From assembly GCF_000384315.1 (NCBI RefSeq), contig NZ_ARVW01000001.1:3596157-3660156 (forward strand): a DNA stretch of 64,000 nt, written 5' to 3'. Below are positions 24,002 through 31,713 of the stretch, in pieces (the first letter of the stretch is position 1; each line of letters begins with the position of its first letter). The position numbers and the translations under genes were made by a program. The notes under the pieces were generated by a model that saw nothing but the letters and a program-made list of their open reading frames with translations, searched no databases and was not told the DNA's origin. The DNA is from Amycolatopsis nigrescens CSC17Ta-90. GTDB lineage: Bacteria; Actinomycetota; Actinomycetes; Mycobacteriales; Pseudonocardiaceae.

Positions 24002-25030
24002 TTACCAGGCGAGCGAGCGGTCGACGGTGTGCAGCACCCGGTCCAGGTCGGGGAGGTAGTCCTCCTCGAGCTTGGTCGGCGGGTACGGGGTGTCGAACCC
24101 GGTCACCCGCAGCACCGGCGCCTCCAGGGAGTAGAAGCACTCCTGCTGCACCCGCGCGGCGATCTCCGAGGTCAGTGACGACTCCGAAGGCGCCTCGCTC
24201 ACCGCGATCAGCCGCCCGGTCCGGCGCACCGACTCGAACACCGGCGCGAGGTCCAGCGGCGAAAGGGTGCGGAGGTCGATCACTTCGAGTGAAGTGCCGT
24301 CCTCTTCAGCGGCTGTGGCTGCGTCCAGGGCGACCTTCACCGAAGGCCCGTAGGCGACCACGGTCGCCGAGCTGCCCTGGCGCAGCACCTTGGACTCGAA
24401 CAGCGGGCCGGGGGTGGCCGCGGTGTCCACCTCGGTCCGCAGGTTGCCCGAGTGGTAGAGCTTCTTCGGCTCGAAGAACAGCACCGGGTCGTCGCAGGCG
24501 ATGGCCTGCTGGATCATCCAGTACGCGTCCACCGGGTTCGAGCAGGACACCACCTTGAGCCCGGGGATGTGCGAGAACAGCGACTCCGGCGACTCCGAGT
24601 GGTGCTCGACCGCGCCGATCCCGCCGCCGAACGGCACCCTGATCACCACCGGCACCTTGATCCGGCCCTGCGAGCGGTAGTGCAGCTTGGCCAGCTGGCT
24701 GGAGATCTGGTCGAAGCCGGGGAAGATGAAGCCTTCGAACTGGATCTCGCACACCGGCCGGAAACCGCGCACGGCAAGGCCGACCGCGGTGCCGATGATG
24801 CCGGACTCGGCCAGCGGCGTGTCCAGCACGCGCTGCTCGCCGAAGTCCTTCTGCAGGCCGTCGGTGATCCGGAAGACGCCGCCGAGCTTGCCGACGTCCT
24901 CACCGAGCACGATGACCTTGTCGTCCGCCTCCATCGCGGCGCGCAGGCCAAGGTTGAGGCCCTTGCCGATGGTCAGTTTCTGCACGGTCGAGTGCAGGTT
25001 GTTCTCCGTCGCCTTCACCGGTGCCGCCAT
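24002..25030 (-). CDS. bkdB: Alpha-ketoacid dehydrogenase E1 component, beta subunit
   Basis: 342 residues. Conserved points include VLGEDVGKLGGVFRITDGL, TPLAESGIIGTAVGLAVRG, QFEGFIFPGFDQISSQLAK, VIRVPFGGGIGAVEHHSESPE and VTGFDTPYPPTKLEE, all typical of transketolase-like E1 beta chains. It pairs with the alpha chain to decarboxylate a 2-oxoacid using thiamine diphosphate. ATG 25030 shares one base with the upstream stop (TGATG), indicating coupled translation. Substrate (branched-chain oxoacids or pyruvate) cannot be fixed from sequence alone. Confidence 0.93.
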   Translation of the reverse strand: MAAPVKATENNLHSTVQKLTIGKGLNLGLRAAMEADDKVIVLGEDVGKLGGVFRITDGLQKDFGEQRVLDTPLAESGIIGTAVGLAVRGFRPVCEIQFEGFIFPGFDQISSQLAKLHYRSQGRIKVPVVIRVPFGGGIGAVEHHSESPESLFSHIPGLKVVSCSNPVDAYWMIQQAIACDDPVLFFEPKKLYHSGNLRTEVDTAATPGPLFESKVLRQGSSATVVAYGPSVKVALDAATAAEEDGTSLEVIDLRTLSPLDLAPVFESVRRTGRLIAVSEAPSESSLTSEIAARVQQECFYSLEAPVLRVTGFDTPYPPTKLEEDYLPDLDRVLHTVDRSLAW

Positions 25031-26238
25031 CAGTGCTCACCCGCCGTCGCGAAGCCGTCGAGGTAGGCCAGGTACTCCTCGCGCTGGGCGTCGAGGACCG
25101 GCGAGGGCTCGGCGTAGACGTTGGAGAAGATCCGCTCCGGCGGCGGATCGGGCATGTTGAAGCAGAAGTCGCGCAGGTCGGCGGCGAACGCGTCGGCCTC
25201 GGCCTGGATCTGGTCGAAAAAGGCCTGGTCGGCGACGCCGTTGCGGGCCAGGTAGGCGCGCACCCGCTCGATCGGGTCCTTGAGCTTCCACTCCTCCAGC
25301 TCGTCGGAGAGCCGGTAGCGGGTGGGGTCGTCGGTGGTGGTGTGCGCGTCCATCCGGTAGGTGAACGCCTCGATCAGCACCGGGCCGTTGCCGTGCCGGC
25401 ACTGTTCCAATGCCCAGCGGGTCACCGCCAGGCAGGCCAGCACGTCGTTGCCGTCCACCCTGATGCCGGGGAAGCCGTAGCCGCGGGCGCGCTGGTAGAG
25501 CGGCAGCCGGGACTGGCGTTCGGTCGGCTCGGAGATCGCCCACTGGTTGTTCTGGCAGAAGAAGACCACCGGGGCGTCGTAGACCGCGGCCCAGACGAAC
25601 CCTTCGTGCACGTCGCCCTGGCTGGTCGCGCCGTCACCGAAGTAGGTAATGGTCGCTTCGCCGTCGTCGTCACCGACCTTGCCCTCGAACTTCTGCCCCA
25701 TCGCATAACCGGTGGCGTTGAGCACCTGGTTGCCGATCACGATCGTGTAGGGGTGGAAGCCGTGCTTCTTGAAGTCCCAGCCGCCCTGGTCGCTGCACCG
25801 GAAGATGCCGAGCAGTTCCTTGAAGTCCACTCCGCGGGTCCAGGCCACGCCGTGCTCGCGGTAGCTGGGGAAGGCCATGTCCTGCGACTTCAGCGCGCGG
25901 CCGGAGCCGATCTGGGCGGCTTCCTGGCCGAGCAGCGGAACCCAGATGCCGAGCTGGCCCTGGCGCTGCATGGCGTTGGACTCCCGGTCCGCGCGGCGGA
26001 CCAGCACCATGTCGCGGTACAGGCCGCGTAGCGCTTCGCCGTCGACATCGGCCACATACGGGTCGAAGACCTTGGAGGGGACCCGCTCACCCTCGGGGGT
26101 CAGCAGCTGAGTGAGCTCAGCGCCACCTTCGTTCGTTGCTCGCAAACCGGCGATCACCTGTTCTGGGGATGGCTGCGCCGCAATGGCGGGCGGTCCGTCG
26201 CCAGGCTCCGGGTGCGTCCACTGTTCTGGGGACGACAT
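25030..26238 (-). CDS. bkdA: Alpha-ketoacid dehydrogenase E1 component, alpha subunit
   Basis: 402 residues from ATG 26238 (GGAGACAG upstream). The thiamine-diphosphate motif runs GDGATSQGDVHEGFVWAAVYDAPVVFFCQNN, and the phosphorylatable-loop region YRMDAHTTTDDPTRYR is conserved. It is the first gene of the bkdABC-type operon. Branched-chain acyl-CoA made here would prime iso/anteiso fatty acids and many polyketides in actinomycetes. A long leader (26239-26692) precedes it. Confidence 0.93.
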   Translation of the reverse strand: MSSPEQWTHPEPGDGPPAIAAQPSPEQVIAGLRATNEGGAELTQLLTPEGERVPSKVFDPYVADVDGEALRGLYRDMVLVRRADRESNAMQRQGQLGIWVPLLGQEAAQIGSGRALKSQDMAFPSYREHGVAWTRGVDFKELLGIFRCSDQGGWDFKKHGFHPYTIVIGNQVLNATGYAMGQKFEGKVGDDDGEATITYFGDGATSQGDVHEGFVWAAVYDAPVVFFCQNNQWAISEPTERQSRLPLYQRARGYGFPGIRVDGNDVLACLAVTRWALEQCRHGNGPVLIEAFTYRMDAHTTTDDPTRYRLSDELEEWKLKDPIERVRAYLARNGVADQAFFDQIQAEADAFAADLRDFCFNMPDPPPERIFSNVYAEPSPVLDAQREEYLAYLDGFATAGEH

Positions 26239-26692
26239 GCGCTCTGTCTCCTTGGTGTCGGTGCCGCGCCGGCCGCTTGTGGCGGCCACCACGACGGCGC
26301 CGGCGGAAACCTGCGCATCGGGTCCGAAGCGCTCGGGTCACCGTCGGCGGTGACGGCTTGTTCGTGCCGACATCCTGGCATGAACTTCCGTCCCTGGTCA
26401 GACCCCGAGGCTGATTTGTTGCTGAGAAACGGTGGCTGAGCTGGGCAAATGCTAGGACTCCCGATGATGTGCCAGCCGAAAGTCGGGACCGCGAGCACGC
26501 GGCCAGTGCGGTCTCGACCTGCCGATCCGCCCGGCGCTGTGAGCGCGCAGGTCCGTTCCGGTGACGGTCCGCGCCGGTTACCCGTGGCCGCGAGTGTGAG
26601 GTGGGACACCGGCGGAAGGGAGTTTATGCGGCCACGCGTCTAAGCGCTCCGTGTCCTTGTATGCACCCAGCGTGCTCGTTAGCTTCGAGCCC
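26239..26692. other. 454-base gene-free divergent region
   Basis: I see no credible gene on either strand. One short hairpin GTCACCG-TCGG-CGGTGAC lies at 26337-26354, within the probable leader of the E1 alpha gene. The expected Lrp/BkdR-type regulator gene is absent. GC content falls towards 26640, where the next low-GC cassette begins. Confidence 0.4.
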
Positions 26693-26887
26693 ATGGAACT
26701 GCAGAGACTCGCAGGTGAGTGCGACGATGGTGACTGCGCGACCGTGTACCTGTCGGATCGAGGAACCCTGGTGTTTCAGGGGGTTGGCGTCAGGCCGGGC
26801 GTGGACTTACGGCTGAGCGAGGGCGAGCAGGCTGTGGAGTTGCCTGTCGCTCTGGTCAAGGAGGCACTTCGTGCTCTTGGGGCGTGA
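26693..26887 (+). CDS. Small protein of 64 residues, first gene of a DUF6879/Scr1-type cassette
   Basis: From ATG 26693 the product reads MELQRLAGECDDGDCATVYL, then SDRGTLVFQGVGVRPG, and ends KEALRALGA; an upstream GTG at 26651 would add 14 residues. It is acidic with a CDDGDC cluster. Proteins of this size and pattern are found as the first member of three-gene cassettes with DUF6879 and an XRE regulator in Pseudonocardiaceae. Its 3' end overlaps the DUF6879 gene by 17 bases. Function unknown. Confidence 0.65.
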   Translation: MELQRLAGECDDGDCATVYLSDRGTLVFQGVGVRPGVDLRLSEGEQAVELPVALVKEALRALGA

Positions 26888-27386
26888 TGAGTGGCGCAGG
26901 GTATTCGACCGTTTCGAGCGCTCTGCCTTCCGTCTGGAACTTCAACAGACCTACACGATGCCGACCGAGCAGGATGGTCTGCGCCGGTTCCTGGCGGGCG
27001 AGCCCAAACCTGATGATCATAATTCCGCTTGGCATGAACGAATCCGCGGTTATGTCGGCGCCGGGAAGGTAGTGCAGCGTGCGAAAGTTGTGCAGCTTCC
27101 GCTGACCGAATACTTGCGTTACCAATGGTCTTGGAGTATTCCGGAAAATGTGGCCGCCGGTGAGGACTACAGGGTGGTCGATACTACCGGAAAGAATTTG
27201 GACCTGCCGCCATATGATTTCTGGATGTTCGATGAGTTGGTGGTCGTTCATCTGAACTACCGTTCGGACGGAACCCAGATCAGTCGGGAGCTTGTCGAGA
27301 ATCCGAATATTGAGAAGTATCTGAAATGGCGCGACATCGCACTGGAGAACGGGGTGCCTTTCAGCGAGTGGAATGCTAGAGCCTGA
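26871..27386 (+). CDS. DUF6879 family protein
   Basis: 171 residues from GTG 26871, with AAGGAGG eight bases upstream inside the preceding gene. Features are an N-terminal DEWRRVFDRFERSAFRLELQ helix, a central RAKVVQLPLTEYLRYQWSW segment, an acidic IPENVAAGEDYRVVD stretch and DFWMFDELVVVHLNYRSDG. This matches DUF6879, which usually accompanies HTH/DUF5753 regulators, and it overlaps that gene by 14 bases here. Base use is lower in GC than in neighbours. A toxin-like or signalling role has been proposed for such pairs but is unproven. Confidence 0.8.
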   Translation: MLLGRDEWRRVFDRFERSAFRLELQQTYTMPTEQDGLRRFLAGEPKPDDHNSAWHERIRGYVGAGKVVQRAKVVQLPLTEYLRYQWSWSIPENVAAGEDYRVVDTTGKNLDLPPYDFWMFDELVVVHLNYRSDGTQISRELVENPNIEKYLKWRDIALENGVPFSEWNARA

Positions 27387-28215
27387 TCGGCAGGACGACA
27401 AGCGCAAGAACCTCGCCGAAGTACTACGGGAACTGCGCCTGGCAGCCGGTCTCTCCGGGCAGAGACTGGCTGTTCGGTGCGCGATGAGCCAGGGCAAGAT
27501 CAGCCGGATCGAGACCGGCAAGATCCTGCCTTCGGTGATGGATGTCGAGCGGATCCTCAAGGCGCTCAGGATCGAGGGTGCGGTTGTCGATGAGCTGCTG
27601 CACTTGGCCAGGCGTGCGAATGTGGACTACACCTCAGTCCGGGTTCTTGCCCGCATCGGGCTCTGGCAGCAGCAGGAAGACCTTCGGGCGCTTGACGAGT
27701 CCTCGCTGTGCATACGCCACTTCCTCCCAGCGATCCCGACCGGGCTGCTGCAGATCGAGGACTACGCCCGGTGTGTGCTCACTCCGACGGTCACTGGGCG
27801 GCCAGCCCGAGACGTCGAGCGGGTTCTCCGGGCGCGCATGGCGAGACAGGAGATCCTTGGTGACGCCGAGCGGCAGTTCACCTTCATCCTGACCGAACAG
27901 GCTGTTCGCTGGTGCCGTGCTTCGGCTGAAGTCATGGCTCGGCAAGTTCAGCATCTCGCGGATGTGTCTCGAAAGAAGAATGTTGAGATAGCAATTGTTT
28001 GTCAGTCCACTCCAGTGCCCGCTAGTCCGCTGAGTAGTTTTGTTGTTTATGACGAGCGCTTGGTTCGGGTGGAGATGTTTTCCGGGTCTGTGGCGTTGCG
28101 GGATCCTCGGGATGTGGCGTATCACCTGAACATTTTCCAGTTCTTTCTCGACCATGCGCTGACCGGGGAGCTGGCCACCGAATTTCTGCGGTCGGTGGCC
28201 AGGGAATTCGGTTGA
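27373..28215 (+). CDS. XRE-type HTH regulator with DUF5753, Scr1-like
   Basis: 280 residues from ATG 27373. Residues 15-75 are a Cro/CI-type HTH (LAEVLRELRLAAGLSGQRLAVRCAMSQGKISRIETGK). Residues 100-280 are DUF5753 (IRHFLPAIPTGLLQIEDYARCVL...FILTEQAVRW...SSFVVYDERLVRVEMFSG). Family members are annotated as Scr1 antitoxin-like regulators and normally pair with a small DUF397 protein; here the partner is DUF6879. Codon use drops in GC (for example around 27960-28060), as in the rest of the cassette. Confidence 0.87.
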   Translation: MLEPDRQDDKRKNLAEVLRELRLAAGLSGQRLAVRCAMSQGKISRIETGKILPSVMDVERILKALRIEGAVVDELLHLARRANVDYTSVRVLARIGLWQQQEDLRALDESSLCIRHFLPAIPTGLLQIEDYARCVLTPTVTGRPARDVERVLRARMARQEILGDAERQFTFILTEQAVRWCRASAEVMARQVQHLADVSRKKNVEIAIVCQSTPVPASPLSSFVVYDERLVRVEMFSGSVALRDPRDVAYHLNIFQFFLDHALTGELATEFLRSVAREFG

Positions 28216-28280
28216 ATTGCGTTTATGCGGGTGCGTGGTTCGTGATCGCCTTTCCCCGTGGCACTTTCTAGCCTCGGGGC

Positions 28281-28610
28281 ATGAATGAGCTGACCCCGGG
28301 GATGACGCCGGTCGAGTTCACCGACGGCAGGGGCCGCAGGCACAGGGTGTACGCGGCGCCCTACCCGACCGAGGGGCCGGTCCAGGTCGCCTTCGGGGGA
28401 CGGCCGGCGTGGGTCTTCATGTACGCGCACTTCGTCTTCACCTGGGCTCGCGGGGAGCAGCGGATGCGGGTGGAGCACGGGTCGATCCACGGGTCGCGGA
28501 TGCTGCTGTGGCCCGGGGTGCCGATCAGCGGGACCTGGTCCGCGGAGACCCTTGCCGAGGTCGGGCAGCGGTGGACCCGCGCGCATCTGGCCAAGTTCAG
28601 GAAGGGCTGA
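28281..28610 (+). CDS. Hypothetical protein of 109 residues
   Basis: The product begins MNELTPGMTPVEFTDGRGRR and carries several aromatic strands (PVQVAFGGRPAWVFMYAHFVFTWARGEQ) and a C-terminal helix. It could be a small beta-rich domain. No family is recognised and no signal peptide or membrane segment is visible. The last 14 bases overlap the end of the convergent AfsR-like gene. It follows the low-GC cassette by 65 bases but returns to high-GC codons. Confidence 0.55.
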   Translation: MNELTPGMTPVEFTDGRGRRHRVYAAPYPTEGPVQVAFGGRPAWVFMYAHFVFTWARGEQRMRVEHGSIHGSRMLLWPGVPISGTWSAETLAEVGQRWTRAHLAKFRKG

Positions 28611-31600
28611 GCCGTGCACGCGCCTCGGCGGCCTCGGGCAGGTCCATCTCCTCGAACAACGCGAGCGCGGTCCGGAGTTCGGTGCTGCTCCGGTCCAGCA
28701 GCAGGAGCGCGCGTGCTTCGCCAGGCCGGTAGCCGGTCTCGCGGCACAGCGCCAGCGAACGCTGCGCCGGGCCGGGGTCGCCCAGCAGCCTGGACTGGAC
28801 GAGCAGCGCGCGGGCTTCGAAGATCCGGTACCCGTGAGCCCGCGCGACCGCCAGCGCATCGTCCACATCGGACGGTTCGGCGCCGTCCCGCTCGGCGTAC
28901 CGGGTGGCGACCTCCGCCAGCAGGCGGTGGTCGTCGCACTCCCGCGCGGCCAGCAGCGCCTCGGGGTGCCGGCCGGGATCGACGGCGGCGGCGAGCACGC
29001 TCAGCGCCTCCGCCTCGGTGTCGCGCACGCGCAGCTGCTTCGCCAGCCGCAGCGCCGGCCCGGCCTGCTCGGCCGCTTCCGCGAGCAAGCCGGACTCCAG
29101 GTAGGCGGCGGCCAGGTTGACCTGGGCGTTGGCCAGCATCGGCCGGTGCCCGAGTGCGGTGGCCAACTCCAGCGCCCGCCGATGCCGCCGGATCGCCGGC
29201 GGGTACTCGCCGAGCTGGGCGTGCGCCAGGCCGAGGTCGGTCAGCGCGTTGGCCTCCCGGAACCGCGAACCCGCCAGCTCGAGCAGCTCCAGCTCGCGGA
29301 ACAGGTGCGGCAGCGCCCGACGCGGCTGGCCGAGCCGCACGTACACCGTGCCGAGGTTGCCGTGCGCCGCGCCCTCGATCGCCGCGTCACCCTCCTCGCG
29401 GCCGACCGCCACCGCCCGCAGCAGCACGTCCACCGCGTCCTCCGGCCGGTCCAGCTTCGGGTAGATCAGGCCGAGCTGAGCCAGCGCGGCCGCCTCGCCG
29501 AGCCGCCAGCCCGCCCCGGACGCCAGCTCTCGCGCCGTGCTGAACACCGCCGCGGCCTGCTCGTCCCCGCGATACCGGTGCAGATAACCGAGGCCAAGCT
29601 GGGCCAGCGCCCGATTCGCCGGAGTGCCGTGCAGGTCCGCCGCGGCCACCCCGGCGTGCACCACGCTGCGCCAGTCCGCGTGGTACGAGCGGATCTGGAA
29701 GTAGCCGCGCAGCACCCCGCAGAGCAGCCAGCTCAGCTCCGGCCTGCCCAGCGCGGTCGCGGCGAGACAGCAGGCCACCAGGTTCGGCCGCTCGTCGTCC
29801 AGCCATTCCAGCGCCGCCCGCTCCTCGGGGAACTCGGCCACCGCGACCCCTTGCGGCGCGGGCAGTTCCGGTGGCGCCAGCGCCGGCGCGGCCAGCCGGG
29901 TCGCCCGGTCCGCCGAGCGCAGATAGTGCTCCCCGAGCCGGTGCAGCGCCGGCCCGAAATCCTCCCCGGTGCCCTGCTCGATCGCGTACTGCCGCAGCAG
30001 GTCGTGGAACGCGTACCGGGCACGGTCCCGCGGCTCGATCAGGTGCGCCCCGGCCAGCCGGTCCAGCAGCCGGCGTGCGGTGGCGATGCGGGTGCCGGCC
30101 AGCGCGGCGGCGGTCTCCGCGGTGAAGTCCGGCCCGGGACTTCTCGCCAGCAGCCGGAACATCCGCTGCTGCTCGGCGCCGAGCCGGTGATACGACAGGT
30201 CGAACGCGCTGCGCACCGCGGACGGGGTGCCGTCGGTCTCCAGCGCGGCCAGCGGGGTTTCGGTGCGCAGCTCCGCGACGTAGTTCGCGATATCACCGCT
30301 GTCGTCGTCGAGCAGGTTCGCCACCGCGATCCGCAACGCGAGCGGCAGGCAGCCGCACAGCTCGGTCAGCTCGGCGGCGGCCACCGGCTCGGCGGACACC
30401 CGGTCCGCGCCGAGGCCGTCGGCCAGCAGCGCGACCGCGTCCGGCACGCGCAGGCTGTCCAGCCGCATCCGCCGCGCGCCCTCGCCGACCAGCAACCCGG
30501 ACAGCCGCTCCCGGCTGGTGATCACCGCGACGCAGCCCGCGGTGCCCGGCAGCAGCGGGCGGACCTGCTCGGTGCTGGCCGCGTTGTCCAGCACCACCAG
30601 CATCCGCCGCTCGGCCAGCAGCGAGCGGTACAGCCCGGCGGCCGCGTTCTCGTCGAACGGGATCCGCGCCGACGCCACCCCGAGCGCACGCAGGAAGGTG
30701 GACAGCGCGTCGATCGAGCGCAGCGGCTCCACCTTGGCGTGCCCGCGCAGGTCCAGGTACAGCTGCCCGTCCGGGAAGCTCGCCGCCGCCCGGTGGCCCC
30801 AGGTGTGCACCAGCGCGGTCTTGCCGACCCCCGGCGCGCCGGTGACCAGCAGGATGCCCGGCGGCTCGGCGGCGAGCCCGTCCAGCCGAGCGAGCTGCGC
30901 GTCCCGGCCGACGAACCCGGCCGGCGGCGACGGCAGCTGTGCCGGTACCGGCACGGAGGCCCGCTCGGCGGGCACGGTGCGGGAGGCGGAGGGTGACTCC
31001 AGCTCGCGGTGCACTTCGAGCAGCGCCGGACCCGGTTCGGCACCGAGCTGCTCGGCCAGCCGCCGCACGGTTTCGGCGTAGCGGTCCAGCGCCTCGCCGG
31101 TTTCCCCGGTCCGGTGCAGGGCCAGCAGGAACCGGGCGGTCAGCGCCTCCGCGAGCGGATACTCGCCGACCGCGGCGCGCAGCCCGTGCACCACCTCCGC
31201 CGCCGCGCCGGCGGCCAGCCGCAGCCCGGCCCATTCGGCCAGCATCGTCACCCGCAGCCGGTGCAGGCCGGCGCGCTCCCGCTCCACCCAGCCACCGGAC
31301 AGCCCGGTCAGCGGCTCGCCGCGCCACAGCCGCAGCGCTTCACCGAGCCGCTCGGCCCGCCGCTCATCCGATTCGCCCGCGGCCCGTTCGGCGAGCGCGG
31401 TGAACCGCCGCAGATCCACCCGCGCGTCCGGCACCTCGAGCAGGTAACCGCCGGAGTAGCGTCGGATGTCGGCCCCGGCCGCACTGCCCCGCAACGCTTT
31501 GCGCAGCCTGGTCAGATAGCTGTACAGCGCGTTTCGCGCCTCGGCCGGTGACCGCTCGCCCCAGACCCGGTCGATCAGCGTCCCGGTGGACACCTGCCCG

Positions 31601-31713
31601 TCCGCGAGCAGCAGTACCGCCAGCACGCATCGCTGTTTCGCCGGACCGAGCTCCACCCGCTGCCCGTCGGCGCGCAGTTCCACCGACCCGAGCACGTTCA
31701 GCTCAGTCGTCAC
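28597..31713 (-). CDS. AfsR/SARP-type regulator with NB-ARC and TPR domains (1)
   Basis: 1,038 residues from GTG 31713. Order: OmpR-type winged helix (1-90), bacterial transcriptional activation domain (100-250), NB-ARC ATPase with Walker A GAPGVGKT at 292-299 and Walker B MLVVLDNAAS, then a winged-helix segment and a TPR array to the end (for example AQLGLGYLHRYRGDEQAAAVF, AHGNLGTVYVRLGQPRRALPH). Such STAND regulators activate secondary metabolism or morphology genes. The start overlaps the stop of its paralogue by 11 bases, so translation is coupled. No biosynthetic gene cluster lies next to it in this window. Confidence 0.92.
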   Translation of the reverse strand: MTTELNVLGSVELRADGQRVELGPAKQRCVLAVLLLADGQVSTGTLIDRVWGERSPAEARNALYSYLTRLRKALRGSAAGADIRRYSGGYLLEVPDARVDLRRFTALAERAAGESDERRAERLGEALRLWRGEPLTGLSGGWVERERAGLHRLRVTMLAEWAGLRLAAGAAAEVVHGLRAAVGEYPLAEALTARFLLALHRTGETGEALDRYAETVRRLAEQLGAEPGPALLEVHRELESPSASRTVPAERASVPVPAQLPSPPAGFVGRDAQLARLDGLAAEPPGILLVTGAPGVGKTALVHTWGHRAAASFPDGQLYLDLRGHAKVEPLRSIDALSTFLRALGVASARIPFDENAAAGLYRSLLAERRMLVVLDNAASTEQVRPLLPGTAGCVAVITSRERLSGLLVGEGARRMRLDSLRVPDAVALLADGLGADRVSAEPVAAAELTELCGCLPLALRIAVANLLDDDSGDIANYVAELRTETPLAALETDGTPSAVRSAFDLSYHRLGAEQQRMFRLLARSPGPDFTAETAAALAGTRIATARRLLDRLAGAHLIEPRDRARYAFHDLLRQYAIEQGTGEDFGPALHRLGEHYLRSADRATRLAAPALAPPELPAPQGVAVAEFPEERAALEWLDDERPNLVACCLAATALGRPELSWLLCGVLRGYFQIRSYHADWRSVVHAGVAAADLHGTPANRALAQLGLGYLHRYRGDEQAAAVFSTARELASGAGWRLGEAAALAQLGLIYPKLDRPEDAVDVLLRAVAVGREEGDAAIEGAAHGNLGTVYVRLGQPRRALPHLFRELELLELAGSRFREANALTDLGLAHAQLGEYPPAIRRHRRALELATALGHRPMLANAQVNLAAAYLESGLLAEAAEQAGPALRLAKQLRVRDTEAEALSVLAAAVDPGRHPEALLAARECDDHRLLAEVATRYAERDGAEPSDVDDALAVARAHGYRIFEARALLVQSRLLGDPGPAQRSLALCRETGYRPGEARALLLLDRSSTELRTALALFEEMDLPEAAEARARLSPS

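Noticed and set aside
26154..26609. Possible gene of 151 residues on the minus strand upstream of E1 alpha
   Set aside because: No ribosome site, Pro/Arg-rich composition and overlap with the E1 alpha start; it does not look like a real protein.
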